64,000 nt of DNA from Caenispirillum salinarum AK4 (GCF_000315795.1 NZ_ANHY01000019.1:62001-126000); one strand, 5' to 3'. Shown: positions 50,105 to 62,355, counted from the first letter of the stretch. Made by a program: numbers and translations. The notes: a model not told the origin generated them from the sequence alone.

Positions 50105-50224
50105 GACGATTTCTTAAGCTGCGTCGGATCCTTAGAAACTCGGCGCCCCAGCGAAAGAGGCTGCCAGGAAATCGGTGGACGTCCATCGGAGGGAACGCGG
50201 CAGGGCGGTTGGTACCGTATGTGG

Positions 50225-50244
50225 ATTCCTGCTTTCGCAGGAAT
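50225..50244 (+). repeat. Short palindromic repeat (ATTCCT type), copy 2
   Basis: ATTCCTGCTTTCGCAGGAAT followed by GACGG. It differs from copy 1 by a compensatory pair of changes (C to T and G to A) that preserve the hairpin, which argues for selection on structure or an independent origin. Confidence 0.75.
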
Positions 50245-50290
50245 GACGGGTAAACTCGTGTTCTGAAAAAAGAACCTATAGTACCCGTCA

Positions 50291-50308
50291 CCCCTGCGAA
50301 ATCAGGGG
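50291..50308 (-). repeat. Short palindromic repeat, degenerate copy 3
   Basis: CCCCTGCGAAATCAGGGG, preceded by CCGTCA, is a diverged inverted copy of the two upstream palindromes. The three copies fill most of the 294-base gap between the DUF2892 gene and the histidine kinase gene; nothing else recognisable lies there. Confidence 0.5.
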
Positions 50309-50340
50309 CCAACCCGCGAACGGCGAGCGTAAAGCCCCGC

Positions 50341-53103
50341 CTAAACCGCCCCCTCCTCCACCGCACCCGCGGTCCAGGCGTCCAGCGCCTGGATGCTGTC
50401 TTCCGTCAATGCCTCCAGGCCCACCAGCAGGGCGTCGAGGCGCTTCAGGTTGGCGTCGTGCGCCGCCCGCTCAAGCCCCTTCGCCACCGCGCGCAGGGCG
50501 GGAAGGCCGTACGAACCGGCCACCCCCGCCAGCCGGTGCGCCGCCGCGCCCGCCGCCGCGGCATCGCCGTCAGTGCGGGCTTCCAGAAGCCGCGCGGTAT
50601 TACCGCGCAAGGATTCGTCCGCCATGGCGACCAGCCGCGCCACCTCCGCTTGCGGCAGGGCGGCCGCCAATTCGCGCAGGTATCCGGGGTCGAGCATGGC
50701 CGGCGCGGCCTCCTCGGCCGGAAACGGCGCCGGCGGCACCACCTCTGCCGGCGTGACGCCATCGAGCGCTGCCAGCGCCGCCCGCAACTCCGTCAGGCGG
50801 ATGGGCTTCGCCACCGTGCCGCACATGCCGGCCTCGGCGCAGGCGGCGCGGTCCTCGGGCATGAGGTTGGCCGTCGCCGCCACCACGGGAACCTCCGCCA
50901 TCGCGCGAATGCGGCGGGCGACCTCCGTCCCCGGCATGTCGGGCAGGCGCAGGTCGCACAGCACCACGTCGAAGGCCCCCGCCCCCGCCGCCGACAGCAT
51001 CGCCAGCGCCGCACCGCCGGTAGGCGCCTCCGCCACCCGATGCCCGTCACGCTCCAGCAGCCCGCGCAGGACGCGGCGATTGACGGCTTCGTCCTCCACC
51101 ACCAGCACGGACAACGGCGCGACCGGCGGCGCCTCGGCCTCCACTGCGGGGCGCGCGGGCGCGGCCACGGCTCGGGCGGGAAGGTCGACGGTGAAGCGCG
51201 CCCCCTGCCCCTCCGCACTGTCCACGCCGATGGTGCCGCCCATACCCTCCACCAGCCGTTGCGAGATGGCGAGACCCAGGCCCGCGCCGCCCTTGCTGCC
51301 GCCGTGCAACTGGCTGAAAGGCTGGAACAGGCGGGCGCGGCCGTCCTCGGGAATGCCGGGGCCGGTGTCGGAGACGGCGAAGCGCAGCCGCCCCGGCTCC
51401 GGCGCCGCCACCTCCAGCCGCACCGATCCCTCGGCGGTAAACTTGACCGCGTTGCCCAGCAGGTTCAGCAGCACCTGCCGCAGCCGGCGCGGGTCCCCCG
51501 CCACCGCCAGCGGCACGTCGTCCGCCACGTCAACCGAAAGCTCCACCCTTTTGGCCTCGGCCGAGGGGCGCAGCAGGCCCTCCAGCCCGTCCACCAGGGC
51601 GCGGACGTCGAAGGGCTCGTCGGTGAACGGCAGCTTGCCGGCCTCCACGCGCGTGATGTCGAGCACGTCGTTGACCAGTTCCGTCAGCGCCGCGCCGCTG
51701 GACTGGATGGTGTCGACGCAAGCCAGGGCCTCGGCATCGCCCTCCACGCGCGGGCGCAGAAGCTCCGCCATGCCCATCATGCCGTTCAAGGGCGTGCGCA
51801 ACTCGTGGCTCATCATGGCCAGGAACTCGGTCTTGGCGCGGGTGGCGCTTTCGGCCTCGTCCTTGGCGCGCGTCAGTTCCGCCGTGCGCTCGTCCACCAG
51901 CCGCCGCAGGCCGGTCTGGTAGACGTGGATGCGCCGCGCCATGTCGTTGAAGGCGTGCGAGAGCGACGTCAGCTCCCAGGCGCCGGTGTGGGGCTCGACC
52001 TCCTCCACCACGCCCTGGGACAGCCGCCGCGTCGCCGTTTCCAGCTCGCGCACCGGCGCGGTGATGGCGCGCGCCATGAGGACGGAGACCGTGCCGATCA
52101 GCACCAGCACCACGGCCACCACCGTCAGGCCGGTCAGCCGCAGGCGGTCGATGGGGGCCATGCGCTCCGCCACGTCAGCCTTGACCACCAGACCCCAGCG
52201 GAAGGACGGCGCATACCGCCAGGCCGCCAAGACCGTCTCCCCCCGGTAGTCCACCGCCGAACCTACGCCCCGGTTGCCCGAGAGCGCCCGGCGAAAGGGC
52301 GCGCCGGCCGGGTCGTCCGGGTTCAGCCGGCGGGACCCGTCCAGCGCGTCGGGGAAGCGCACCGGGCCGTAGAGGTCGATGCCCTCCCCCGCCGGCGCCG
52401 GGGCGGCGACCAGCGTCTCGCCGGTCGCGCCGAGCGCGGAATAGTCGGAGACGATGCGGAAGACGTCGGCGGTGTCGATCTGCAACGCCACGACCCCGAT
52501 CACCCGCCCGTCGCGCAGGACCGGCGCGGCGGTGAAGCTGGCGATATCCGAGGACGGCGGATACCATGTGAAGTCCGACACATGCGGCTCCAGCAGCGTC
52601 CGCGCCAGGTCGAAGACGTTGGCGAGCGTGGTGTCGCGATAGTCGCCGGTCACCAGGTTGGTGCCAAGGTCCGCTTCCCGGATCGCGGTGAACACCACGT
52701 CGCCCTCGCCGGTGATAAGGAACAGGTCGTAGGCGCTCAAGGATTCGCGCAGGTGGCGGAGCATGGGCTCGTAGTCCGCCGCCGCCGCGCGCCACTCCAC
52801 ACCCGAAAGCCCGCCGGCGCGGAAGCCCTGCGCGAAGGCGGTCATGGCGTCGGCGATGGCGGGCATGCTGGCGAGCGCGACAGCCTCGCGCATCCGATCG
52901 TTGGCGTAGGCCTCCAGCCGGCCCACCTTGCCGTCGGCGACGGCGGACAGGGACTGGCTGATCTCTGCCCGCAACTGCCGCTCGGCGGACATGAAGTAGC
53001 TCCAGCCGATCAGGATCAGCGGCATCAGGCCCAGCAGCACGAACATGGCGCCGATCTCGGCAGCCAGGGAAAAGCGCCAGCGGCCGCGCGGCAGCAGGCT
53101 CAT
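50341..53103 (-). CDS. Hybrid sensor histidine kinase with receiver and Hpt domains
   Basis: The 920-residue protein has a membrane helix (about 13-38), a periplasmic Cache-like sensor (about 40-320), a second helix (about 328-350), HAMP, HisKA with H433 in [16 protein letters not shown], HATPase_c ([31 protein letters not shown]), a receiver with D717 in [12 protein letters not shown] and an Hpt domain with H856 in [12 protein letters not shown]. This is a full four-step phosphorelay in one chain; the final response regulator is not nearby. Its ATG overlaps the stop of the substrate-binding gene (ATGA), so that protein probably presents the signal. Confidence 0.92.
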   Translation of the reverse strand: MSLLPRGRWRFSLAAEIGAMFVLLGLMPLILIGWSYFMSAERQLRAEISQSLSAVADGKVGRLEAYANDRMREAVALASMPAIADAMTAFAQGFRAGGLSGVEWRAAAADYEPMLRHLRESLSAYDLFLITGEGDVVFTAIREADLGTNLVTGDYRDTTLANVFDLARTLLEPHVSDFTWYPPSSDIASFTAAPVLRDGRVIGVVALQIDTADVFRIVSDYSALGATGETLVAAPAPAGEGIDLYGPVRFPDALDGSRRLNPDDPAGAPFRRALSGNRGVGSAVDYRGETVLAAWRYAPSFRWGLVVKADVAERMAPIDRLRLTGLTVVAVVLVLIGTVSVLMARAITAPVRELETATRRLSQGVVEEVEPHTGAWELTSLSHAFNDMARRIHVYQTGLRRLVDERTAELTRAKDEAESATRAKTEFLAMMSHELRTPLNGMMGMAELLRPRVEGDAEALACVDTIQSSGAALTELVNDVLDITRVEAGKLPFTDEPFDVRALVDGLEGLLRPSAEAKRVELSVDVADDVPLAVAGDPRRLRQVLLNLLGNAVKFTAEGSVRLEVAAPEPGRLRFAVSDTGPGIPEDGRARLFQPFSQLHGGSKGGAGLGLAISQRLVEGMGGTIGVDSAEGQGARFTVDLPARAVAAPARPAVEAEAPPVAPLSVLVVEDEAVNRRVLRGLLERDGHRVAEAPTGGAALAMLSAAGAGAFDVVLCDLRLPDMPGTEVARRIRAMAEVPVVAATANLMPEDRAACAEAGMCGTVAKPIRLTELRAALAALDGVTPAEVVPPAPFPAEEAAPAMLDPGYLRELAAALPQAEVARLVAMADESLRGNTARLLEARTDGDAAAAGAAAHRLAGVAGSYGLPALRAVAKGLERAAHDANLKRLDALLVGLEALTEDSIQALDAWTAGAVEEGAV

Positions 53104-54446
53104 GGCCGCGCCTCCCCGCCATCACGGAGCGCCGCCACGTCCGGCCCCGGCGCCGCCCACCGCCCGCCCCAGCCGTCGCGCAGGCTGTCGAGGAACGCGC
53201 CCCACTCGGGGCGGGAGCGCAAGCCGGGGAACGGGATGGGGCGGACCGGCCGGCCGCTCGACCACACGATGTCGAAGTCCCCGTCCGCCCGCGCCCTGCC
53301 GATCAGCACCGGCCGCCAGGTATGGCGCGTGATGGGGTCGAGGTAGATGATGCCGCTGGGTGCCTTCAACGACTGGCCCAGCAGCCGGGCGCGGTAGTCG
53401 TGCCAGGCCTCCGACCGCGCTTCCGTCACCGCCTGCGCCCACAGGTGGACGCCGAAGTACGCCGCCTCCATGGGCGCGGTGGTGGCCTGACCGGCGCCGT
53501 AGCGGGCCCGGAAGCCGGCCTTGAAGGCGGCGTTCTCGGGCGTGTCGACGGTGCGGAAGTAGTTGCGCGCGGCGTAGTCGCCTTCCACCAGCGCCGGGCC
53601 GATGGCGCGGACCTCGGTTTCCGCAAGGCTGAAGGACATGACGGGGATGGCCTCGGGCGTGACCCCGGCGGCGCGCAGGGCCTTGTAGAAGGCCAGGTTG
53701 CTGTCGCCGTTGATGGTATTGAAGATGACGTCCGGCTTCGCGGCCTTGATGGCCTCGATGACCGGACCGAAATCCGTCGCCCCCAACGGCCGGTAGGCCT
53801 CGCCCGCGATCTCTCCGTTCAGCGCCCCGACCTGGGCGCGGATGATGGCGTGGGCGGTACGCGGAAACACGTAGTCCGACCCCACCAGGAAGATGCGCCG
53901 GCCCAGGTTGTCCAGCGCCCATTTGGTGGCGGGGATGATCTGCTGGTTGGGTGCGGCACCCGTGTAGACGATGTTGGGCGACTGCTCCAGCCCCTCGTAC
54001 TGGACGGGGTAGAACAGCACGTGGTCGAGGCGCTCGAACACCGGCTTGACGGTCTTGCGGCAGGCCGAGGTCCAGCAGCCGAAGATGGCCGAAACCTTCT
54101 TGTGGGAAATCAGCCGCTCCGCCTCGCGCGCGAAGGCGTCCCAATCGCTGGCGCCGTCCACCAGGATGGGCTCGATGGGCCGGCCGAGCACGCCGCCGGC
54201 CCTGTTGATCTCGGAGATGGCGAACAGCGTCGCCTCGGCCACCGGGCGCTCGCTGACCGCCATGGTGCCGGACAACGAATGCAGCACGCCGACGCGGATG
54301 GGCGTCTTGGCGCGCAGGCCCTCCAGCCCCAGGACCGCGGGCAGCGTCAGGGCGACGACGATGCCAACCAACGCCGCCAGCACCGCGCCCACATAATAGC
54401 GGTGGCGCGGTGCCAGGACCTTGCGGGCGTGCGACTCCCCGGTCAT
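53100..54446 (-). CDS. Periplasmic substrate-binding protein (urea/amide type), membrane-anchored
   Basis: The 448-residue protein starts with a basic segment and one membrane helix ([22 protein letters not shown]), then a type I periplasmic binding fold: [56 protein letters not shown] and [13 protein letters not shown]. These match the UrtA/AmiC-like urea and short-amide binders. No ABC permease or ATPase genes are present. Instead it overlaps a hybrid histidine kinase gene by four bases, so it is more likely a sensor co-receptor than a transporter part. Confidence 0.88.
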   Translation of the reverse strand: MTGESHARKVLAPRHRYYVGAVLAALVGIVVALTLPAVLGLEGLRAKTPIRVGVLHSLSGTMAVSERPVAEATLFAISEINRAGGVLGRPIEPILVDGASDWDAFAREAERLISHKKVSAIFGCWTSACRKTVKPVFERLDHVLFYPVQYEGLEQSPNIVYTGAAPNQQIIPATKWALDNLGRRIFLVGSDYVFPRTAHAIIRAQVGALNGEIAGEAYRPLGATDFGPVIEAIKAAKPDVIFNTINGDSNLAFYKALRAAGVTPEAIPVMSFSLAETEVRAIGPALVEGDYAARNYFRTVDTPENAAFKAGFRARYGAGQATTAPMEAAYFGVHLWAQAVTEARSEAWHDYRARLLGQSLKAPSGIIYLDPITRHTWRPVLIGRARADGDFDIVWSSGRPVRPIPFPGLRSRPEWGAFLDSLRDGWGGRWAAPGPDVAALRDGGEARP

Positions 54447-54518
54447 GCGGCAGGGCTCCCTGTTGTGGCGCCGCCACTCTAACAGGCAACTCGCGACCGT
54501 GCCGCAATATTGTGCAGA

Positions 54519-55022
54519 TCACTCGGCGGTGAGGGCCGCGTGCCGGTCGGCCAGAGCCCCGTCTTCCTCGGCGTCGAGAACCTGGGAGAGCGCGGCCAGC
54601 AGTCCCATTTCCTCCTTCTGGATGTGGAAGGTCTCCCGGTCGATCAGGTCGCGGGCGTCGGCGCGGAAGGACTCCCACAGGTTCGCATCGAAGCCGCCCC
54701 CCGCAAGGGCGCGGCAGGCATCCCGCAGGCTTTCGGCCAGCGGGCGGATCTCGGCGTGTTCGCCGGTCAGCATGTCGACCATGAACCCCGCCCCCGCGTC
54801 GTGCAGGCGGGGGAACAGGTGTTCTTCCTCGAAGGCGAAATGGCGGGTGACGTCCTCGTCCAGCGCGCGGGCGATGCCCTCGAGCGTCGCGGTGGCGGCC
54901 TCGGGCGCAGGCGGGCGGCGGCTGGCGATCAGGGACTCCAGCGCATCCAGGTGCTCCATGGTTCGCATGTGCTCGGTGTGCAGGGCCTGCCCGATGCGGG
55001 TGGCGCCGAAGATGCTGTTCAT
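54519..55022 (-). CDS. Hemerythrin-like protein
   Basis: The 167-residue four-helix protein has the diiron pattern: ALHTEHMRTMEHLDALE (H), RHFAFEEEHLFPRLHDAG (H, E), LTGEHAEIRP (H, E) and TFHIQKEEMGLLAAL (H, E). Such proteins bind O2 or NO or act in iron-sulfur repair. It is the last gene of a five-gene leftward operon with the second hemA, 21 bases after the membrane protein gene, and lies next to the NO reductase genes, which favours a nitrosative-stress role. This last step is inference. Confidence 0.85.
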   Translation of the reverse strand: MNSIFGATRIGQALHTEHMRTMEHLDALESLIASRRPPAPEAATATLEGIARALDEDVTRHFAFEEEHLFPRLHDAGAGFMVDMLTGEHAEIRPLAESLRDACRALAGGGFDANLWESFRADARDLIDRETFHIQKEEMGLLAALSQVLDAEEDGALADRHAALTAE

Positions 55023-55043
55023 GAGAGAGGCTCCGGAATGTGG

Positions 55044-56363
55044 TCAGGCGGCGGTCGCGGCGGTGCCGCCTGGGCGGGCCGGCTTGGGTTTCGGTCCGAC
55101 CCGGCGGCGGTGGCGCAGGGCGCGCACCCCGACCGTCAGCGCATGGATGAGAAAGGCGATGGCGCCCGCCATGCCCACCACGCCGGCCATCCGCGTGAGC
55201 AGCGGGGCGTCCAGCGCGGCGGCCAGGGTCAGCAGGGCCACGGCGGCGGGATGCAGCACGGCCAGCACCTTTAGCGGCGCGTCCCACACCAGGGCGGTGG
55301 CCGAGGCCGGCCGGGCGCAGCGGCGGACCGTGTTCATGGATGCCAGGAACGGCAGGATGCGTTGAAGCATGCCGAGCAGGATGGTCAGCAGCCAGCCCGG
55401 CAGCAGCAGCACGCCGAACACCAGCGGCGGCATGATGCCCGCCAGCGCGCCCAGTCCCGCGGCGATGCTCAGCGGCAGCAGCAGCCATGAGACGCGGATC
55501 AGCACGAACGACGGTCCCAGGCGCTTGCGCATGCGGCGCGCATGGGCGCGGACCATGGTGTCCACGTGCAGCACGCTCGCCACCAGTCCGGCCACGCCGC
55601 CAAGCGCCGTCAGGAACACCGAGCCGCCCAGCAAACCGGCCGCCGCCGCAGCGACCGCGCAAACCGCCAGGACCAGCGCCGGACGGCCGGCACGGGGCTT
55701 CGGCGGCTCGGCAACCGCGAGCATGGGCACCAGGATGTGGCTGAACCCCACCACCAGAAGGCCCATGAAGCCGTAGCCGGCCAGCACCAGATGCGCTGCC
55801 GCCGCCGCGCCGTGGTCCGGCAGCCAGGCCAGGCGGTAGTCGGCGGCCAGCAGCACCGCCAGCGCCACCACGCCCGCCAGAGCCACGGCGGCCCCGAGGA
55901 TGGCCGGCAGCGTGTCGGGCAGGCCGGCGGCGCGGCCCTTCCACAACAGCCGGCCGAGCAGCCCGGTAAACAGCAGCAGGCCAAGGCCGAGCGCCGTGGC
56001 TCCGGCGATCATGCCCGCGACGGAGATGGTCAGGAACGCCGCGACCAGCAGCGTGCCGCCGCCGCCGATGAGCACCAGCAGCGCCCACCCGGCCCACAGG
56101 GGCGGGGCCGTCTGCATGGTGGTGACCGGCAGGATCTGGAGCACCGCGCCCACCGCCGCCGCCGCCAGCACGCCCACCGTCAGCATATGGACGGCGGCGA
56201 GGCCGGGACCGGGACCGCCGATGACCGCCGCCCGCTCGGGCAGCCACGCCAGCAGCAGCCAGAACCCCAGGTGGGCCAGCGTCGCGAGCCCGAAGAAGGC
56301 GACCGGGACCGACGGATGCAGCAGACGCTGCTCCGCTCCGGCAAGCGGAACGGCGACCATCAT
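55044..56363 (-). CDS. Polytopic membrane protein of the nor-linked operon (NnrS/COX1-like)
   Basis: The 439-residue product has about 12 membrane helices and several histidines at helix ends: FFGLATLAHLGFWLL, LAAVHMLTVGVLAAAAVGAV, AAAAHLVLAGYGFMGLLVVG, FSHILVPML and SVLHVDTMVRAHARRM. This His pattern resembles the haem/copper-oxidase-like membrane proteins, including NnrS, that accompany NO and nitrite respiration, and I take that as the likely class. No binuclear-centre motif can be proved by eye. It overlaps the DUF2249 gene by four bases (ATGA). Confidence 0.65.
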   Translation of the reverse strand: MMVAVPLAGAEQRLLHPSVPVAFFGLATLAHLGFWLLLAWLPERAAVIGGPGPGLAAVHMLTVGVLAAAAVGAVLQILPVTTMQTAPPLWAGWALLVLIGGGGTLLVAAFLTISVAGMIAGATALGLGLLLFTGLLGRLLWKGRAAGLPDTLPAILGAAVALAGVVALAVLLAADYRLAWLPDHGAAAAAHLVLAGYGFMGLLVVGFSHILVPMLAVAEPPKPRAGRPALVLAVCAVAAAAAGLLGGSVFLTALGGVAGLVASVLHVDTMVRAHARRMRKRLGPSFVLIRVSWLLLPLSIAAGLGALAGIMPPLVFGVLLLPGWLLTILLGMLQRILPFLASMNTVRRCARPASATALVWDAPLKVLAVLHPAAVALLTLAAALDAPLLTRMAGVVGMAGAIAFLIHALTVGVRALRHRRRVGPKPKPARPGGTAATAA

Positions 56364-56944
56364 GCGTCTCCCGGCATCAGGCGGAGGATCACGTGGCCCG
56401 GCGTCTCGTCGAGCAGGTCCCAGGTCCAGCCGCGCTCCTCCAGCTCGGGGATCAGGTGGACGGGGAATTGCGGCACGTGGACCATCAGCGGCTGGTCGTG
56501 GGCGCCGCCGTCGATGAACCGCAGGATCTCGATCATGGGCCCCGGCGCGCTCAGGCCGCGGGCGTCGAGGTGGAGGCCGTCGGCATCCATCCAGAACTTG
56601 CGCTTGGGCGGCTGGGCCGGCGCGGCCGGTTCGCTGGCGACGGACTCGCGGCAGCCGCCGACGCGCAGGAACGTCACACGGTAGCGCCCGTCGCCGACGG
56701 GGCGGGAGAAATTCTCAAACCCGTGGGTCGCCAGCAGGTCGCGCAGCGGCACGGGATCGAAGGGCGCCACCACCACCAGCCCCCGACCCGCCGGGACCGG
56801 CGTCGCGGCGGCCAGCACGGTTGACAGCGGATCGCCGCCCTGGGCGAGCAGGTCAGCGGCATCGACGGTGGCGACCGGGTCGGCCTCGACGTCGGCGACC
56901 CAGGACGGCGGGGTGGTAGCGGCGCTTGCGTCAACGGGAGTCAT
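56360..56944 (-). CDS. Protein with two DUF2249 domains
   Basis: The 194-residue soluble protein holds two copies of the small DUF2249 fold. The first (about residues 45-100) has [20 protein letters not shown]; the second (about 122-190) has [40 protein letters not shown] and the end [13 protein letters not shown]2249 proteins are TusA-like in size and are repeatedly found near nitrate, nitrite and NO respiration genes with hemerythrins; their chemistry is unknown. It overlaps genes on both sides. Confidence 0.85.
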   Translation of the reverse strand: MTPVDASAATTPPSWVADVEADPVATVDAADLLAQGGDPLSTVLAAATPVPAGRGLVVVAPFDPVPLRDLLATHGFENFSRPVGDGRYRVTFLRVGGCRESVASEPAAPAQPPKRKFWMDADGLHLDARGLSAPGPMIEILRFIDGGAHDQPLMVHVPQFPVHLIPELEERGWTWDLLDETPGHVILRLMPGDA

Positions 56945-57323
56945 GGCGTGTTCGCTCTTGTTGTGGGACCCGGGCGGGACAGGACAGGATGAACAGGGCC
57001 CCCGCCGCCATCAGCCCGCCGGCGGCGGCAACGCCGGCCAGCGGCGCATCGGCGAAGGCGATCAGGTGGACCAGGGCGGCGGCCATCATCGCCAGCGCGA
57101 TGACCTTGGCGTGCAGCGGAATGACGCGGTGCGCCCGCCAATCCCGCAGCACCGGCCCGAACCGCGGGTGCGCCTCCAGCCGTGCGGCGAGCGTCGGGCT
57201 GCCCTTGGCGAACGCCCCGGCGGCCAGAAGCACGAAGGGCGTCGTCGGCAGCACCGGCAGCACGACGCCCACGGCGCCGACGGCCATGCAGAGCACCCCG
57301 AGGCCGGTCCAGATGGCGCGCAT
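56931..57323 (-). CDS. DUF454 (YbaN-like) inner-membrane protein
   Basis: The 130-residue protein has three to four membrane helices and the DUF454 landmarks [38 protein letters not shown] and the loop [16 protein letters not shown]. Function is unknown, but the family is often found with haem and iron genes. It begins 33 bases after the hemA2 stop and overlaps the DUF2249 gene by 14 bases, so it belongs to the same operon. Confidence 0.85.
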   Translation of the reverse strand: MRAIWTGLGVLCMAVGAVGVVLPVLPTTPFVLLAAGAFAKGSPTLAARLEAHPRFGPVLRDWRAHRVIPLHAKVIALAMMAAALVHLIAFADAPLAGVAAAGGLMAAGALFILSCPARVPQQERTRHDSR

Positions 57324-57356
57324 GGCCGCTCCCTCCTCTTCCCTCGGCGCGGCCGG

Positions 57357-58568
57357 TCAGGCGGCGGCCTGAAGGTCCAGACGCCGCCACACGGCGGTCA
57401 GGGCCTCCACCAGCCGGCGCATCTGCAAGTCGTCGTGCACCGGGCTCGGCGTCAGGCGCAGGCGTTCGGTCCCGCGCGGCACGGTGGGATAGTTGATGGG
57501 CTGGATGTAGATGCCGAAGTCCTCCAGCAGCATGTCGGTGGCGCGCTTGCAGCGCTCGGCATCACCCACCAGCACGGGCACGATGTGGCTGGGGCTGCGC
57601 ATCACCGGCAGGCGCCATTCCAGCAGCAGGTGCTTGAGCGTCGCCGCCCGCTCCTGATGGGTCTCGCGCAAGCTGGGGGTGGAGCGCACCACCTTGACGC
57701 TGGCGCAGGCCGCCGCCGCCACCGCCGGCGGCAGGGCGGAGGAAAAGATGAACCCCTGGCCGTAGGACCGGATGGTGTCGCAGATGTCCGCCCGTGCGGC
57801 CACATAGCCACCGATGACGCCGAAGGCCTTGGCGAGCGTGCCCTGGATGATGTCGACGCGGTCCATCACGCCGTCGCGTTCCGCCACGCCCGCGCCGGTG
57901 GCGCCGTAGAGGCCGACGCCGTGGACTTCGTCCAGGTACGTCAGGGCGTTGTAGCGCTCCGCCAGATCACAGATTTCGGCGATGGGGCCGAAGTCGCCGT
58001 CCATGGAATAGACGCTCTCGAAGACGATCAGCTTGGGCCGGTCGATGGGCTGGGCGGCCAGCAACTCTTCCAGGTGCGCCAGGTCGTTGTGGCGGAAGAT
58101 GTGCTTCTCGGCGCGGGAATGGCGGATGCCCTCGATCATGCTGTTGTGGTTCAGGGCGTCCGACAGGATCACGCAGTCGGGCAGAAGGGTGCCGAGCGTG
58201 GACAGCGCCGTCTGGTTGGCGACGTAGCCGGAGGTGAACAGAAGCGCGGCCTCTTTCCCGTGCAGGCTGGCAAGCTCGCGCTCCAGGGCCACGTGATGGC
58301 GGTTGGTGCCCGAGATGTTGCGCGTGCCGCCCGCGCCGGCGCCGCATTCGTCGGCGGCGGCATGGAAGGCGGCCAGCACGTCGGCGTTCTGGCCCATGCC
58401 CAGGTAGTCGTTCGAACACCACACGGTGACCGGTGCGGTCTCGCCGTCGACATAGCGCGTGGCGGCGGGGAAGGCCCCGTTGCGGCGCGCCAGTTCGGCG
58501 AACACGCGATACCGGCCCTCCGACTTCAGGGCGTCGATGCGGCTTTGAAAGAAGGCGGCGTAGTCCAT
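57357..58568 (-). CDS. hemA: 5-aminolevulinate synthase, copy 2 (nor-linked)
   Basis: The 403-residue enzyme is a full-length [86 protein letters not shown] and PLP lysine K247 in GTLAKAFGV. It resembles copy 1 (35126-36349) throughout, but the two are clearly diverged, comparable to hemA and hemT of Rhodobacter. It is first in a five-gene operon beside the NO reductase genes and has an FNR-type box 73 bases upstream of its start, so it probably supplies extra haem for anaerobic respiration. Confidence 0.94.
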   Translation of the reverse strand: MDYAAFFQSRIDALKSEGRYRVFAELARRNGAFPAATRYVDGETAPVTVWCSNDYLGMGQNADVLAAFHAAADECGAGAGGTRNISGTNRHHVALERELASLHGKEAALLFTSGYVANQTALSTLGTLLPDCVILSDALNHNSMIEGIRHSRAEKHIFRHNDLAHLEELLAAQPIDRPKLIVFESVYSMDGDFGPIAEICDLAERYNALTYLDEVHGVGLYGATGAGVAERDGVMDRVDIIQGTLAKAFGVIGGYVAARADICDTIRSYGQGFIFSSALPPAVAAAACASVKVVRSTPSLRETHQERAATLKHLLLEWRLPVMRSPSHIVPVLVGDAERCKRATDMLLEDFGIYIQPINYPTVPRGTERLRLTPSPVHDDLQMRRLVEALTAVWRRLDLQAAA

Positions 58569-58634
58569 GGAGCGGTCTCCGAATGGTGCGGCTTGTCGAT
58601 GCCTGAACCCTGCCGCAACGGGGGCGCCGGTCCC

Positions 58635-58648
58635 TTGAGGTTGGTCAA
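58635..58648 (-). promoter_or_regulatory. FNR/Dnr-type box upstream of hemA2
   Basis: TTGAGGTTGGTCAA (TTGAG-N4-GTCAA). Its centre is 73 bases from the hemA2 start. Activation at -41.5 would place the transcription start near 58600, giving a leader of about 32 bases. Confidence 0.6.
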
Positions 58649-58694
58649 GACCGGACCGTGCAGCACCTTCCTCGTGCACGCCCCCTGCCTCGAT

Positions 58695-58708
58695 TTGACC
58701 ACCGTCAA
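58695..58708 (+). promoter_or_regulatory. FNR/Dnr-type box upstream of the CbiX-like gene
   Basis: TTGACCACCGTCAA (TTGAC-N4-GTCAA). A start 41.5 bases from its centre would fall near 58743, 35 bases before the ATG at 58778. Confidence 0.65.
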
Positions 58709-58777
58709 GGGCAACTCGCCTTCCCCGGCGCATGGTCTGGACCATCAACGACCATGACGGGAGGGAGCCTGCCGCCC

Positions 58778-59653
58778 ATGTCCATCATCCGACCCAGCCC
58801 ACCCCGCGCCGCCGACGAGCGGCCGATCCTGGTGATCGTCGGCCACGGCTCCCCGCGTGATGCCGCCGCCGGCCTCGCCACCGTCGCCACGGCACTGACC
58901 GTCGCCCGCGGCGGACGTTACCGCGCCGTGCCGGCCCTGATGAAGGGCGAGCCCGCCCTGCCCCGCGTACTGCAAAGCCTGCCGCCGGGATCGCGGGCCT
59001 ACGTACTGCCGCACTTCGGCGGCGCAGGCGTCTTCGCCACCCGGCACATTCCCGAGGTCGTCGCCGAGTCTTCCAGCCATCTGGCCGAGGCCCGCGTGCT
59101 GCCGGCCCTCGGGGAGTCGCCCCGCATCATAGAGCGCACCAACGCCCTGCTGCGGGAGGTCGGGCGCCAGGCAGACGCGCCGGCGGACCTGCTGGTGGTC
59201 GGCCACGGGTCCTCGGCCGGCGGCGACGCCGCGGCGGAAGCCCTGGCCTTCGGACTCGGCGGCGCGGACCACTGCGGCGCGGCCCATGCCGTGTTCCTGG
59301 AGCGGGCACCGCTGCTGACGGACGCGCTGAACCGACTGCCCCTCGGCCGCGAGGTGCTGGTGAGCGTGCTGCTGGCCGCGCGCGGACGCCATGCCTGCCT
59401 GGACGTGCCCGACGCGCTTGGCCTGCCGCGCAACAGTGCACTGTCGGGACCCGACGGCGAGGCCCTCGGACCCGTCGTCATGGGCGATCGGCGCCTGTGG
59501 CTGCACGCCCCGCTGACCGACGCCCGCCTGATGGCCGATGCCGCCACCGCCGCCGCCGACGCGGCCCTGGTCGAGAACGGCCCGGCACCGGTGTCCCACC
59601 CGGCCACTCGGGCTCTTGACCACAATCAAGGTGGCTTAGCCGCCACCGCATAA
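58778..59653 (+). CDS. cbiX: CbiX-like sirohydrochlorin chelatase-family protein
   Basis: The 291-residue protein has two CbiX-type halves. Each begins with a strand and the motif [20 protein letters not shown] (about residue 20) and [15 protein letters not shown] (about residue 140). The conserved histidine of the chelatase centre is in [11 protein letters not shown] and LPRHIP-like RHIPEVVAE. CbiX or SirB enzymes insert cobalt or iron into sirohydrochlorin, for cobalamin or siroheme (also haem d1 precursors). The last 50 residues form a tail rich in Ala/Pro. It is divergent from hemA2 and has its own FNR-type box. The metal is not decided. Confidence 0.75.
   Translation: MSIIRPSPPRAADERPILVIVGHGSPRDAAAGLATVATALTVARGGRYRAVPALMKGEPALPRVLQSLPPGSRAYVLPHFGGAGVFATRHIPEVVAESSSHLAEARVLPALGESPRIIERTNALLREVGRQADAPADLLVVGHGSSAGGDAAAEALAFGLGGADHCGAAHAVFLERAPLLTDALNRLPLGREVLVSVLLAARGRHACLDVPDALGLPRNSALSGPDGEALGPVVMGDRRLWLHAPLTDARLMADAATAAADAALVENGPAPVSHPATRALDHNQGGLAATA
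59616..59629 (+). promoter_or_regulatory. FNR/Dnr-type box upstream of norC
   Basis: TTGACCACAATCAA (TTGAC-N4-ATCAA), the closest of the four to the FNR consensus. It lies inside the last codons of the CbiX-like gene and 112 bases before norC. Confidence 0.75.
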
Positions 59654-59734
59654 GGTTTGCGGACCGTCCCGCCGCCGCACCGGCGCGGGTCGCCCGGGAC
59701 CCTGCCCCGTCCTCATCAACCTGGGGGATCACCA

Positions 59735-61572
<1,838 letters not shown>

Positions 61573-61598
61573 TCTTCGGCGGCGAAAGGAGACGTCCC

Positions 61599-62273
61599 AT
61601 GAAAAAGACCATCCTCACCGCCGCCCTGGGGCTGCTCGTCATCGGGCAGCCCGCCTGGGGCCAGGCGAACATCAAACCCGACACCGACCCCCGCATTCCG
61701 CAGGAAAGCACCGAGACCCTGCCCAGCGAGGACCGTGAGTTCCTGCGCACCGCAGTCGCCCTGAACAAGGTGGAGGACCGCCTGGGCGACCTGGCGGTGG
61801 AGCGGGCCGGCAACGCCGACCTGCAGGAACTGGCCGTCGACATCGCCTCGGAAATGATGCGCATCGACAGCCGCCTGCACCGGTTCGCCCGGGAAGCCGG
61901 CGTGGACGTGCAGGACCCCGACCTGACGGTGGACGACGCCGGCGGCTCCATCGGAGGCGCGGCGGCGGCCGTGACCTGGCCGGCCAACGTCGGCGGCGCC
62001 CAGACGAAGGCGGCGGTCGAGGACCTGTCGCAGCTTGAGGGCGAGGCCTTCGATGCCCGCTTCATCGAGGCGCAGCTGAACATCCACGACCGGCTGATCG
62101 ACCTTTACCAGACGCAGGCGTCCAACAGCGCCGATCGCGAAATCGCCAGCTTCGCCATCAAGGCGCTGGTGACCATCCAGAGGAACGAGGCCGTCCTCAA
62201 GGCCCTGGCCCCGCGCTACGGCGTGGAGTTCGACGCCAACGGACAGCCTCCGCAGTACGGCCCGGCGGACTGA
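61599..62273 (+). CDS. DUF4142 periplasmic protein in the nor operon
   Basis: The 224-residue precursor has a signal peptide (MKKTILTAALGLLVIGQPAWG) and a helical DUF4142 (ferritin-like) body: SEDREFLRTAVALNKVEDRL, DLQELAVDIASEMMRIDSRL, FDARFIEAQLNIHDRLIDLY and SFAIKALVTIQRNEAVLKAL. The family's chemistry is unknown. AAGGAGA precedes the ATG, 26 bases after norB, so it is co-transcribed with norCB. Its presence there is unusual, and a strong terminator follows before norQ. Confidence 0.82.
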   Translation: MKKTILTAALGLLVIGQPAWGQANIKPDTDPRIPQESTETLPSEDREFLRTAVALNKVEDRLGDLAVERAGNADLQELAVDIASEMMRIDSRLHRFAREAGVDVQDPDLTVDDAGGSIGGAAAAVTWPANVGGAQTKAAVEDLSQLEGEAFDARFIEAQLNIHDRLIDLYQTQASNSADREIASFAIKALVTIQRNEAVLKALAPRYGVEFDANGQPPQYGPAD

Positions 62274-62301
62274 CCCCGGACTGACGTCCGCCGTGCCCGA
62301 G

Positions 62302-62346
62302 ACGCCGCCGATCCACCTCCCCGGGGATCGGCGGCGTTTTCTTTTT
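62302..62346 (+). terminator. Terminator after the norCB-DUF4142 transcript
   Basis: ACGCCGCCGATCC, a short CC-rich loop and GGATCGGCGGCGTTTTCTTTTT form a long GC stem with an extended T-run. Confidence 0.93.
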
Positions 62347-62355
62347 GTAGTTGAA

